This document shows positions 1 through 6,796 of a stretch of 64,000 bases of DNA, piece after piece (position 1 is the stretch's first letter; every line of letters starts with the position of its first letter). The translations under genes were made by a program, and so were the position numbers. The notes under the pieces are model-generated. The model was given only the letters and a program-made list of their open reading frames with translations, was not told the origin of the DNA and searched no databases. The DNA is from a virus. The stretch lies in IMG/VR virus record IMGVR_UViG_3300002460_000025, positions 1 through 64,000 of that record; one strand, 5' to 3'.

Positions 1-93
1 CGACCACAACCTCGACCACGACCCCGACCCCGACCTCGACCACAACCTCGACCTCGACCCCGACCTCGACCTCGACCCCGACCTCGACCCCCT
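1..93. repeat. Hexanucleotide tandem repeat at the window edge
   Basis: The first 93 bases are a degenerate tandem array of six-base units, mainly GACCTC, GACCCC and GACCAC, about 15 copies. It is open in frames reading Arg-Pro or Asp-Leu/Pro dipeptides but has no start codon. It may be the end of a repeat-coding gene cut by the window, or a contig-end artefact. Confidence 0.85.
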
Positions 94-246
94 GAGTTTT
101 CTTTGTATTATCATGATTACCTTCATGAATGCACCGTTCCTCTGAAGGGTGCCAAGTCACGCTCTATTCGCTACCCGTGATGACGTTCTCACGGTAAAGG
201 GCTACACCTCAACCTGGGAAAGGGCAGGGAGGGATGTAGTGGTAGC
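94..246. other. Short non-coding stretch
   Basis: I see no gene with a start and ribosome site here. It lies between the edge repeat and the stop of the first leftward gene. Confidence 0.4.
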
Positions 247-660
247 TCAGGGGAAAATGGTATCTCCATCCCAGGGACAGTCTGGGAGGCAGATCCTCGT
301 GTGGAGAGCCTCAAGGTCTGGAGTGTAGACTCGACCTGCTTTCACCCAGACTCGATAGGCTTCCCCATAGGCTCGACCGGCTTCCCAGGCTAGATAGGCT
401 TCCCAATTATAGACTCGACAAGCTTCCCAATAGGCTCGACCGGCTTCCCAATAGGCTCGACAGGCTTCCCTCCACACCGGGGGAAGCTGATCCACCTCCT
501 CTTCTGTGAGTTCCCTGAGGAGTCGGAGCCTCATTTCGACTTCCCCCTCAGGCTTGTACATCCGGATGTAACTGATCCTGTTCTCGATTGGCTCCGTGAG
601 TAGCTCAATGACCGGACCCTTGTGGTGGACGTGGAGTGCAAACTTCATCGCCATCCTCAT
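247..660 (-). CDS. Repeat-containing small protein (EAxRAYW repeats)
   Basis: A 137-residue protein of unknown function. The C-terminal half carries about six copies of a seven-residue unit close to EACRAYW / EAGRAYW, so it probably forms a regular helical or aromatic-rich array. The start is set at 660 because an AGAGGAG ribosome site lies just upstream; 654 is an alternative with better spacing. Upstream codons would overlap the preceding gene. It is the last gene seen in the leftward early operon. Confidence 0.7.
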   Translation of the reverse strand: MRMAMKFALHVHHKGPVIELLTEPIENRISYIRMYKPEGEVEMRLRLLRELTEEEVDQLPPVWREACRAYWEAGRAYWEACRVYNWEAYLAWEAGRAYGEAYRVWVKAGRVYTPDLEALHTRICLPDCPWDGDTIFP

Positions 661-667
661 TGCTCCT

Positions 668-1039
668 CTAGGCGATCCTCGTCCCCACCGGCTCCGCATC
701 GACGAGGCTCATGTGCTTGAGGTGATGAATGGCACTCTGCACAGCCTTGTCACTGTACGACTTGGCATCCCGAATCTGTCGCACGGTGCAAGGTCCATCG
801 TTGAGGAGATGCGCGAAGATGATCCCCTTGACCGTCGTCTTGCCGATGGCATCCAAGGCTTCCTCAGTCCCGATCGCCCTGTACTGAACCGTGGGCTCAC
901 CTACACGCTTCGTCCCTGCGACACCGACATCCACCGTGACTTCCTCAGTATCTCCAAGAAAGTGTTTCGCTGCCGTGACAAGTGACAACAGCAGCTTTAC
1001 GCCCGTGTCGCCCGTCTCAATCGTGATCTTGTGTTTCAT
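668..1039 (-). CDS. Winged-helix-like small protein
   Basis: 123 residues. The C-terminal half (about 65-123) reads like a winged helix: the segment KGIIFAHLLNDGPCTVRQIR is followed by a second helix and the sequence LVDAEPVGTRIA. The N-terminal half is a beta-rich segment with no recognised family. Its ATG overlaps the stop of the upstream 57-aa gene (ATGA), indicating translational coupling. A DNA-binding early regulator is an inference. Confidence 0.75.
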   Translation of the reverse strand: MKHKITIETGDTGVKLLLSLVTAAKHFLGDTEEVTVDVGVAGTKRVGEPTVQYRAIGTEEALDAIGKTTVKGIIFAHLLNDGPCTVRQIRDAKSYSDKAVQSAIHHLKHMSLVDAEPVGTRIA

Positions 1040-1209
1040 ACCTTCCCCCTCAGTTTACGACGTTGCCGTGTTGCGCCGACATCCTTCCCCAGACGTTTGT
1101 CTAGTGCAGCAAGCTGCTGTGCATTCGATAGCTCATCCCACTTCTCATTCCTCACTTTGGCTTCCTTACGCCGGTCATCACGGTAGGCCGCTCTGGCTTG
1201 TGTTGTCAC
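1036..1209 (-). CDS. Small basic protein, GTG start
   Basis: A 57-residue, Lys/Arg-rich protein beginning VTTQARAAYRDD and ending RKLRGKV. The GTG start overlaps the stop of the upstream gene (GAGTGA) and sits behind AGGTGAGG; its stop overlaps the next ATG. Both couplings support it. Function unknown; the charge suggests nucleic-acid or protein binding. Confidence 0.75.
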   Translation of the reverse strand: MTTQARAAYRDDRRKEAKVRNEKWDELSNAQQLAALDKRLGKDVGATRQRRKLRGKV

Positions 1210-1754
1210 TCCTCACCTTTCACTGTCAAGGCAAGAATCTGATACCCCACAAACCGTGAGATATCTTGCCTCCGCTGTGGCCTGCGACGATTGAAGGTGT
1301 CCATCGCATCGATGTACTTGTCTGCGATCAGGCCCATCAACGGCATCGTCAGACCCATCGTAGGCCATTCGTACCAGTCACCCTGAGGGGTGAACCCGCC
1401 GATAGGTCTCAGTTCCCCTGTCCCGTGACGCTGTTCGAGCATGACGACAGGTCGACGTTCACTCACCGCCCGCATCATCCCCGTCTCGAACGATGTGGCA
1501 CGATCCTTGCCCTGGACGATGAAGATATCCTCAGGTTTGGGCTGGACCGTGATCGGCTCCTCAGCATGTGCCCTGCACACGTTGATCTCCATCACAATCT
1601 CGGAACCTGAAGCGATGTACTCCTCCCCTGAATCGTCGTAATACGTTTGTGGACGCTGCGCCACAACGACGCGGACAGGCTTCTCCCCGCGTTGTGAGGT
1701 GTGTGGCTTGATGCTGCCGTCACTGTGAGTGGTTGGTACTGGACAGGTAAACAT
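1206..1754 (-). CDS. Conserved-looking phage protein, unknown function
   Basis: 182 residues with mixed alpha/beta character and no motif that I recognise. It begins MFTCPVPTTHSDG and contains IVMEINVCRAHAEE. Its start adjoins the stop of the gene upstream and its stop overlaps the next start, so it belongs to the leftward early operon. Confidence 0.8.
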   Translation of the reverse strand: MFTCPVPTTHSDGSIKPHTSQRGEKPVRVVVAQRPQTYYDDSGEEYIASGSEIVMEINVCRAHAEEPITVQPKPEDIFIVQGKDRATSFETGMMRAVSERRPVVMLEQRHGTGELRPIGGFTPQGDWYEWPTMGLTMPLMGLIADKYIDAMDTFNRRRPQRRQDISRFVGYQILALTVKGEE

Positions 1755-2365
1755 TACACTCCATCCTTTCCGAGACGTGCGAGTAAGGCGAAGACATCAA
1801 CCCATGGTTGAATCGCCGTAGGCAACTTGATCGTTTTCGGCTTCCCGACTACAAACTTACGCTCATCTGGTGTCAGTGCATCCCACCGATCACGTTCATG
1901 GATGATGTTGAGTCTGGCTTGCGCCGTGGCAAGCTGTTCCCGTAAGGTGTTCTCCTCGTTGGCCTTACCGACTTCCTCAGCATACAGAGCTAGACACGTC
2001 TGGCAGCCAAATCCTGTCGATGATACTGGAATGACCTTGGTCCGTACTTCCAGCGTCTTACTGTTCAGCCACTTCTCCTCTGGGAACTTGATCAGCCCAC
2101 CGATACGGATGTTCCACGCCTCAGACGTGACTTTCTTTCCATGCGTACCAGTAATGTTTCCACTTGGTAGCTGTTCAGAGGGGAAGTACTCCCCGCACGC
2201 TAGGCAGGTGAACAACACATTGCCAAGAGGCGTAACGGTAGCGTGGTCTGGACGAGCCTTGAGTACCGTTTTCCAGTCCCCATAGGTTGGAAGTGACTTG
2301 ACCATATCCGAGGGGGAGTAGGTGATCACGGTCACGCCGTCTTCACGAGTAGTGGTATAAGCCAC
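1754..2365 (-). CDS. Zinc-binding early protein, start uncertain
   Basis: About 203 residues from a GTG at 2365; the open frame extends to an ATG at 2458 without a ribosome site. A CLACGEYF pair and a later CQTCLALY pair form a likely four-Cys zinc site around an insertion of about 70 residues, followed by a helical segment (EENTLREQLATAQARL). A better start with a strong ribosome site lies upstream in another frame (2468), so this gene may be frameshifted. Confidence 0.7.
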   Translation of the reverse strand: MAYTTTREDGVTVITYSPSDMVKSLPTYGDWKTVLKARPDHATVTPLGNVLFTCLACGEYFPSEQLPSGNITGTHGKKVTSEAWNIRIGGLIKFPEEKWLNSKTLEVRTKVIPVSSTGFGCQTCLALYAEEVGKANEENTLREQLATAQARLNIIHERDRWDALTPDERKFVVGKPKTIKLPTAIQPWVDVFALLARLGKDGV

Positions 2366-2372
2366 GGACGGC

Positions 2373-2468
2373 TTAGAGCTTGACGAATGATCCGAACTGA
2401 CCGTTGTTGTAGACGTAGACCGGATACGGTCCACGTGTATCGATCCATGACAGGACATACTTGATCAT
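2373..2468 (-). CDS. Short frame with strong ribosome site; likely 5' part of the next gene
   Basis: A 31-residue frame (begins MIKYVLSWIDTRGPYPVY) preceded by GGGAGGAGACAACG, the best ribosome site in the area. It ends at a TAA 8 bases before the GTG of the zinc protein, in a different frame. It may be an independent leader peptide, or the true N-terminus of the zinc protein separated by an indel (+1 shift). Confidence 0.55.
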   Translation of the reverse strand: MIKYVLSWIDTRGPYPVYVYNNGQFGSFVKL

Positions 2469-2522
2469 CGTTGTCTCCTCCCTCTAAAGATGTGTGTCGG
2501 TCGGTCCCCGAGCCGACGGCCG

Positions 2523-2551
2523 ATCGTGCCACATGCGGCCGGGATTGTCAA
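2523..2551 (-). promoter_or_regulatory. Leftward promoter, TTGACA-N17-CACGAT
   Basis: On the minus strand TTGACA (2546-2551) is followed after 17 bases by CACGAT (2523-2528) with TGG directly before the -10. The TTGACAATCCC start matches the promoter family seen elsewhere in this genome. It heads the leftward unit starting at 2468. Confidence 0.7.
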
Positions 2552-2562
2552 ATTTCCCACGA

Positions 2563-2578
2563 TTGCACGCGGTTGCAT
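2563..2578 (+). promoter_or_regulatory. TTGCAC-N4-TTGCAT direct repeat, possible regulator site
   Basis: Two TTGCA(C/T) half-sites spaced one helical turn apart lie about 12 bp upstream of the -35 of the leftward promoter. The same ten-base-spaced pair occurs at 5918-5933 and, on the other strand, at 57118-57133. Confidence 0.4.
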
Positions 2579-2585
2579 GGTCACT

Positions 2586-2837
2586 TCAGATCCATTCAAT
2601 GTCAAGCGTTTGGAGGATCGACGAAGCAATGTCAAGTTTGTCAGTTCTCAGTTCTCCATCCTGCCACAGCATACGAGCCTGACTATCAAGCCATTCATAT
2701 AACTCACGGCAGGAGAGGTCGATATTTCCAAGTACGTGACAATTCCTGACACGGTACACACCCTGTGGACATTGAGTCTCGAAGATTGACCTAAAGATGT
2801 CGTAGTCGGGCAGAAATCCATAGGTAAGTCTGATCAT
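2586..2837 (-). CDS. Small acidic early protein, unknown
   Basis: 83 residues starting MIRLTYGFLPDYD, chosen because ATG 2837 follows the stop of the preceding gene by 3 bases with GGAAGGG as ribosome site; the longer open frame would overlap that gene by 85 bases. It contains four Trp/Cys-rich patches but no recognised motif. Confidence 0.65.
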   Translation of the reverse strand: MIRLTYGFLPDYDIFRSIFETQCPQGVYRVRNCHVLGNIDLSCRELYEWLDSQARMLWQDGELRTDKLDIASSILQTLDIEWI

Positions 2838-2842
2838 CTTTG

Positions 2843-3031
2843 CTATCCCTTCCGCAGAGCATCGAAGATATCTTTGCTCCTCAGTTCCACAGTTTTCGTA
2901 CCAAACCTCACGACAATCGATGACCATTCACTGAGATTGATCATCAACTTTGCGGGATCTGCTGCCTTCACCGTCTTCCATGATGCCAGCGGTACCGCGA
3001 ACAGTGTAATGAGGGCTTGTCGTTTCGTCAT
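2843..3031 (-). CDS. Small protein with N-terminal hydrophobic segment
   Basis: 62 residues. The first 20 (MTKRQALITLFAVPLASWKT) look like a short signal or anchor; the rest is a small beta-strand-rich domain. It is the first gene after the promoter at 3119-3146. Function unknown. Confidence 0.65.
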   Translation of the reverse strand: MTKRQALITLFAVPLASWKTVKAADPAKLMINLSEWSSIVVRFGTKTVELRSKDIFDALRKG

Positions 3032-3118
3032 TCCTTATATCCCTTGCCGATAGGTGGTAGCTTTCATACCATAGCTACCTTGCTAGCCTTGTTGTCTTGT
3101 TTTAGGTAACTCTACGGT

Positions 3119-3146
3119 ATTATATGCCGTTCGAGTAGCTAGTCAA
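3119..3146 (-). promoter_or_regulatory. Leftward promoter, TTGACT-N16-TATAAT
   Basis: The minus strand shows TTGACT (3141-3146), a 16-base spacer and a perfect TATAAT (3119-3124), in the 127-base gap between two leftward genes. It should drive the genes at 3031 and below. Confidence 0.75.
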
Positions 3147-3158
3147 GCCGTGTTGTCG

Positions 3159-3359
3159 TCAGCCGTGATAGCCAGTACTCACGCAGGCGTTGACGCCAGG
3201 ACGGAAGCTGCTGAGCATGGCGTACGCGGCTGCATCAGTGCAGAAGTTCATCGACCCTGACTCACCTTCAGGAGTGATCCAGTGGAGACTCACCATTGGA
3301 GGCTTGACACGTTCGACTATGGCTGGACGGTACGGTACGAGTGTTAGTATTCTGCTCAT
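3159..3359 (-). CDS. Small unknown early protein
   Basis: 66 residues beginning MSRILTLVPYRPAIV. The ATG overlaps the stop of the upstream zinc-ribbon frame (ATGA). There is no recognised family; the compact alternating sequence suggests a small beta-strand fold. Confidence 0.6.
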   Translation of the reverse strand: MSRILTLVPYRPAIVERVKPPMVSLHWITPEGESGSMNFCTDAAAYAMLSSFRPGVNACVSTGYHG

Positions 3360-3636
3360 GATACCTTCCCTTCTAGAAGTTGCTTACACGCCGGACACGT
3401 GACAGGTAGGCCGCAGTTCTCGTGTCGACAGTGACAGGCAATCAGTACCTTCGTGGGATCAGGCTCGTCGTCAGCGTTGATCCCACAGAGTGTGACGTCG
3501 GCGTCGAACGTGTCAATATCGCGTCATTCCAGCACCTCAGACTGTCGGGATTCGCGCCAGCAATGACGCGACGGCCGTACACCATGATTGCCGCGAATGC
3601 GGCCGCTAGTGCTGCGAGGATGTGTGTCGATTTCAT
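3356..3636 (-). CDS. Membrane-anchored zinc-ribbon protein, frame broken
   Basis: The 5' part, from ATG 3636, encodes a clear hydrophobic anchor (MKSTHILAALAAAFAAIMVY). The 3' part, in the -1 frame (open 3523-3356), encodes CHCRHENCGLPVTCPACKQL, a zinc-ribbon-like Cys/His cluster, and stops with ATGA coupling to the next gene. The 3' frame has no ATG, GTG or TTG start, so the two halves are probably one gene split by an indel or a translational frameshift. I see no classic slippery heptamer. Confidence 0.55.
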
Positions 3637-3654
3637 GCCTACCCTCCTGCTGTG

Positions 3655-3822
3655 TCAATCAATCCTGAACGCAATGAAATCGATGTCACCGTCGATTTCA
3701 TGTGCATTCTTTACTAGCCAGCGAACTACATCGATAGGTTCGCAAAAACTCTCGATACGATACCAACAGGCGTATCTGTTGAGATAGTATCCGAGGTGAT
3801 AACACTTCAGGTTAGAGTGCAT
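3655..3822 (-). CDS. Small unknown early protein
   Basis: 55 residues starting MHSNLKCYHLGYYLNR behind an AGGAGAAG ribosome site. It is rich in Tyr, Ile and Asp. Nothing in the sequence points to a function; position and spacing fit the leftward operon. Confidence 0.65.
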   Translation of the reverse strand: MHSNLKCYHLGYYLNRYACWYRIESFCEPIDVVRWLVKNAHEIDGDIDFIAFRID

Positions 3823-3873
3823 TTTCTTCTCCTATGCCTGCCTCCGAATGTGAAGAACCGCTCGTCGCGGCCG

Positions 3874-4193
3874 TTACCATTTGGGCTTACCTTCAGGTGT
3901 GAACGAATCTGGGTGTGTGCGCTTGAATTCCTCGAACCGCTCATGTCCGAGTGCTCGGTACGCGCACGTTCGGCCAAACGGGAGACTCCACGGATACGCT
4001 TGTTCTCAGCCTCAGTGTTGGCCCAACGCCAGCATACGCCGTCGAAGGACTGTCGAGTACTGTTGCGCTCACGTTCCAGCCATGAGTCTGAGACTGCTAA
4101 CGGCTTGGAAGTGAATAGGTACTTGAGTGCGTAGTAGATTGCGGTTCCAGTCAGTACGCTTGCGCCTGCAATGACTGGTATGTTCATTGGCAT
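3874..4193 (-). CDS. Membrane-anchored early protein, frame broken
   Basis: The 5' frame from ATG 4193 encodes a membrane helix (PVIAGASVLTGTAIYYALKY) and a charged stretch. The 3' coding signal then switches to the -1 frame (open 4005-3874), which reads FGRTCAYRALGHERFEEFKR and ends KPKW. The original frame runs on to 3807 as low-quality sequence that would overlap the next ribosome site. One gene with an indel around 4000-3955 is the simplest reading. Confidence 0.55.
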
Positions 4194-4291
4194 TACTTTC
4201 CCTGTGCTCGACGGCTTGTGTATCTGTGCTGGTACGCACGACAGAGCACGTCAATCTCGTATGCTGTCAGGTATCTGATCAGTAGATACAT
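4193..4291 (-). CDS. 32-residue peptide
   Basis: It begins MYLLIRYLTAYEIDVLCR and ends RRAQGK; TAATG couples it to the following gene. It may form a short amphipathic helix. Too short to classify. Confidence 0.5.
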   Translation of the reverse strand: MYLLIRYLTAYEIDVLCRAYQHRYTSRRAQGK

Positions 4292-4297
4292 TTGGAG

Positions 4298-4510
4298 TTA
4301 CTCCGTGAGCTTCGGTGCGGTCTTCCATTCCGTGACAGGTTTGAGTCTGTACTCGTAGGTGCCAGTCAGCCCAAGCCCAGTACTCAGCAACAAGTCCTGC
4401 CAGAACCTGACAGCCACATGACGCTTCAGGGCCACTTGACTGATCCGTGTCCATCGTCTGGTCCCACGGATACGCTTGTAGAGGGAGTAGAGTCTAGGTT
4501 GACGCTTCAT
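4298..4510 (-). CDS. Small basic early protein
   Basis: 70 residues, strongly basic N-terminus (MKRQPRLYSLYKRIRGTRRW) and a beta-strand C-terminus. No family recognised; nucleic-acid binding is possible from the charge. Confidence 0.65.
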   Translation of the reverse strand: MKRQPRLYSLYKRIRGTRRWTRISQVALKRHVAVRFWQDLLLSTGLGLTGTYEYRLKPVTEWKTAPKLTE

Positions 4511-4527
4511 CGTTGCCCTACCTTCCC

Positions 4528-4686
4528 TTACTCAGACTGTAACCACTTGACAAGTAGATACCGCATGAGTGCCGAGAGAGATACCGGCGGTACGCCTTGC
4601 TCTCTCGCTATACGGTGCAATTTGAGTGTTGCTGCTTCTATGAGATCCAGTTCGAGCCGAATCGTTTTCATCTGTGATTGCTTCAT
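4528..4686 (-). CDS. Ribbon-helix-helix-like DNA-binding protein
   Basis: 52 residues. A short strand (KTIRLELD) is followed by helix A (LIEAATLKLHRIAREQG) and a second helix (SLSALMRYLLVKWL), the order expected for ribbon-helix-helix repressors such as Arc and CopG. It could regulate the early promoters. It follows a 300-base gap containing hairpins. Confidence 0.65.
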   Translation of the reverse strand: MKQSQMKTIRLELDLIEAATLKLHRIAREQGVPPVSLSALMRYLLVKWLQSE

Positions 4687-4690
4687 GTGT

Positions 4691-4996
4691 CCTTACCTTG
4701 CTACTCCGACCAGATCACGTTACCACATGTTCTCACGATTGCACATCCTGTCATTCTCGGCCCGTTTGGCGGGCCACTTTCGCCCCGATTTTCGCTCCCC
4801 CCGCTACTGCCCCCCCTGCCCGACCCGCGATCGGGCTTCCTGCGGGCTGCCAGGGCCATTCCCGGGCCTGTCTGGCGTCCGGTCCCGATGGCCGTTCGCC
4901 CGTCCGGTCCCGTGTGTCAAGGGGTTGTGACCTTGAACTCCCGCATTACGCGGCAGGGGAGATTACGCTCCCCCACCGTCACTCTGCGATGTGGCC
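4691..4996. other. GC-rich gap with inverted repeats
   Basis: No convincing gene. It contains a hairpin (GGGGAG-ATTACG-CTCCCC near 4955-4975), another (GGCCCG/CGGGCC near 4760), a direct repeat TCCGGTCCCG, one isolated GTGTGTCA (4912-4919), and CACGATTGCAC, which resembles the site near the 2.5 kb promoter. It is probably regulatory. Confidence 0.5.
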
Positions 4997-5434
4997 CTAC
5001 GCGGCCGGGTTCGGTTCCTCCGTCGTTGCTGGCTGCTCGGGCAAGGGGAAGATCTCGTCGACGAAGTAGTCTTCAATCCACGCTTCCACCTTCGCCCTTG
5101 TCTCCGGCGTCTTGTGCGACAGGTCGTCGAAGTTCGTTCGCATGAACCTTACGAGGTCGTCGACCGCGTCGATGAGTCTGCATGCCTGATCGGCATACAG
5201 ATGCACCGGCCATCGTGCGTTGATCCCGTAGATGTTGATGCCGCCTCCCTGGCTGCCCTTGTCGGTCGGCCCGTTCGTTCCAGGCAAGCGCGGAACGCTC
5301 ACCTTGAAAGACAGAGTGCCAGTCTGTTTAGCTGGCGTCGCTTGCGCGATGGAAAGCTGCGACGTGAGACGATCGACGTACTGCTGTAGCTCCGACTTGG
5401 ACATCTTCGACGTGTCTACTGTGTTTGTAGTCAT
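4997..5434 (-). CDS. Conserved-looking early phage protein
   Basis: 145 residues from ATG 5434, chosen for the TTGAGGAAAG ribosome site; an ATG at 5452 lacks one. It has an N-terminal coiled-coil-like stretch (SKSELQQYVDRLTSQL), a Gly-rich middle (KGSQGGGINIYG) and an acidic helical C-terminus. Function unknown. It is the first leftward gene next to the large non-coding array. Confidence 0.75.
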   Translation of the reverse strand: MTTNTVDTSKMSKSELQQYVDRLTSQLSIAQATPAKQTGTLSFKVSVPRLPGTNGPTDKGSQGGGINIYGINARWPVHLYADQACRLIDAVDDLVRFMRTNFDDLSHKTPETRAKVEAWIEDYFVDEIFPLPEQPATTEEPNPAA

Positions 5435-6009
5435 ACTTTCCTCAATTGTCAATGAACACCACGGTCCTGCATGGGGGAGCGTATCTCCCTGTCGCCTACC
5501 GTGTCGGCTCTACACTGGGAGCCCGGTCCCGGACCTGCATGTCCCGTGCCTGCCCATTTGTGCGTATATCTGCATGCATCGACACTAGAACTTCTCACGC
5601 GGCAAGGACCATGCCCAGACTTTCTACCCCTACCGGCATAGACCATGCCATCCACGCCCACTGCACACATATGCCCGCCCTTGCCTACGATGGGGATAGA
5701 GGTCACACACCTGCCTACACGTGCGTATATACATACGTATATACATACCTCTACATACAATGATACATAATGATCATAGAGGTCATACGGCTGCACACTC
5801 TGACCTAGACAAGAGTCATGCCACTGTGCAACGATGAGAAGGGGGGACCCCCTGCAACAACCATGCCATGCCAGGGGCGGTGGGGTCCCTGCGAGGAAAA
5901 TTTTTAGCCAAATTGACTTGCACATAATTGCACTCGCCAGTGAATCGACCCCCCACCTCCGAGGCGAACCGGAGGTACTTACTAGTACGGGAGGTCAACT
6001 CACGACCAA
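5435..6009. other. Non-coding stretch with AT-rich segment
   Basis: No credible gene; open frames here have poor composition. 5724-5776 is an AT-rich run of GTATATAC and ATACATA repeats that could melt easily. 5918-5933 holds TTGCAC-N4-TTGCAC. Together with the adjacent motif array this is a candidate replication origin or control region. Confidence 0.5.
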
Positions 6010-6138
6010 GTGTGTCACTTCCCCCAACACACCCTGACACACCTACATACAAAAATCCAACAAGTGCCATGTTTTCAAGGGCTTACAGGTGTGTCACTTC
6101 ATTTGACACACCCTGACACACCAGTTACATTCTGCAAC

Positions 6139-6180
6139 TGCACAGGAGGGAAACCCCACCCACAGGTGGGTTTCCTGTGT
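6139..6180. other. Imperfect inverted repeat within the array
   Basis: ACAGGA-GGG-AAACC-C-CACC pairs with GGTG-GGTTT-CCTGT around a CACA loop, about 15 base pairs with two bulges. There is no T-run, so it may be a structural element rather than a terminator. Confidence 0.55.
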
Positions 6181-6197
6181 GCTGTGTCACTTTCTGT

Positions 6198-6219
6198 ATT
6201 ATAGGGAGTTTGACACACT
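6198..6219 (-). promoter_or_regulatory. Possible leftward promoter, conserved GTGTGTCAA-CTCCC-TATAAT unit
   Basis: The minus strand shows TATAAT (6198-6203) just downstream of a GTGTGTCA site, with no good -35. The same unit, GTGTGTCAACCTCCCTATAG, occurs on the plus strand at 57246-57265. A regulated promoter for the leftward genes below 5434 is plausible. Confidence 0.4.
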
Positions 6220-6372
6220 TGCATCATTTCCTCGTAACTCGTTGATTCTAAAGGGCCAACAGGTGTGTCACCCAAAAGTGTATAAAACTGTGCAAGATCA
6301 TCAAATTCCTTAGTGTTTTCTGGTGTGTCACGTGATTTGACACACCGACACACATTTGACACACCAGTGGGG

Positions 6373-6402
6373 TTGACAATCCCTCCAGTCGTGTGATAGA
6401 CT
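6373..6402 (+). promoter_or_regulatory. Rightward promoter, TTGACA-N18-TAGACT
   Basis: TTGACA (6373-6378), an 18-base spacer and TAGACT (6397-6402) with an extended TGA before the -10. It starts TTGACAATCCC like the rest of the family and lies directly downstream of the last TGACACACC site. Confidence 0.75.
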
Positions 6403-6411
6403 TACCTACCT

Positions 6412-6504
6412 ATGGAAATCCCTATTCTCCTGAACCTCATTTTCTTCGCACCATTCATGGTCTACGGGCTCTATAAGACGTTCGGTCCCAAGAGTGGCGA
6501 ATAG
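6412..6504 (+). CDS. 30-residue membrane peptide
   Basis: It starts 10 bases after the -10 box, so it may be translated from a near-leaderless transcript. The sequence is one hydrophobic helix (IPILLNLIFFAPFMVYGLYK) with a short charged tail. It overlaps the start of the nuclease gene by 11 bases. Confidence 0.5.
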   Translation: MEIPILLNLIFFAPFMVYGLYKTFGPKSGE

Positions 6505-6796
6505 GAACTACACTGCCGGTCGCTCCTACGAATACAAGGCTAAGAAGGTCTTGGAACGTGAGGGCTACACGGTCACTCGGGCTGCCGGAAGCCATGGGAA
6601 GTGGGATCTCATCGCCGTCAAGGAAGGCTCGTCAGAGCCGGTCAGGTGTATCCAGATTAAGCGTACCAAGACTGAGGCGGGGGTGAAGCAACTATTTGGA
6701 AAGTTCGTCCCAGAAACGAATGGGAATGCCTTCATGCCCTACCGACATGAGTTGTGGGTATGGCTTGACAGGGATGGATGGAGACTTACCTGTTGA
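6494..6796 (+). CDS. Holliday-junction-resolvase-like PD-(D/E)XK nuclease
   Basis: 100 residues from a GTG start. The order of motifs fits the small archaeal/phage resolvase-like nucleases: Glu in SYEYKAKKVLEREGY (about 12-26), Asp in KWDLIAV (about 40), and a QIKR strand (about 56-59) giving the E...D...(E/Q)xK active site. It would cut branched DNA during replication or packaging. The second acidic residue is Gln instead of Glu, as in some family members. It is downstream of the 6373 promoter. Confidence 0.7.
   Translation: MANRNYTAGRSYEYKAKKVLEREGYTVTRAAGSHGKWDLIAVKEGSSEPVRCIQIKRTKTEAGVKQLFGKFVPETNGNAFMPYRHELWVWLDRDGWRLTC

Larger units (their letters stand above)
6010..6365. repeat. Array of GGTGTGTCA / TGACACACC sites
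   Basis: At least ten copies of a nine-base site occur in both orientations: 6010, 6035, 6088, 6104, 6114, 6183, 6211, 6262, 6322, 6338 and 6357. Two pairs form the same 25-bp palindrome, GGTGTGTCA-N7-TGACACACC (6088-6112 and 6322-6346). The last site abuts the rightward promoter at 6373. A second, related array lies at 57101-57294. This looks like operator or iteron DNA. Confidence 0.85.

Noticed and set aside
190-300. Plus-strand tRNA-like sequence (GTGGTAGCTCAGGGG)
   Set aside because: No T-arm consensus or pairing acceptor could be found; the region is covered by an antisense gene and its ribosome context.
3500-4010. Programmed -1 frameshift sites in the broken small genes
   Set aside because: No X XXY YYZ heptamer or downstream pseudoknot was visible at either join, so I report them only as possible indels.
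4292-5145. Plus-strand frames of 130-210 codons in the GC-rich gap
   Set aside because: They run antisense to good small genes and show no ribosome site; the Arg/Pro/Ser-rich products reflect GC content.
5449-5925. 158-codon leftward frame and several overlapping plus frames in the gap
   Set aside because: Poor composition, stretches of repeats and no ribosome site; consistent with non-coding DNA.
6010-6365. Repeat array considered as CRISPR
   Set aside because: Repeats are nine bases, irregularly spaced, in both orientations, and there are no unique spacers or cas genes.
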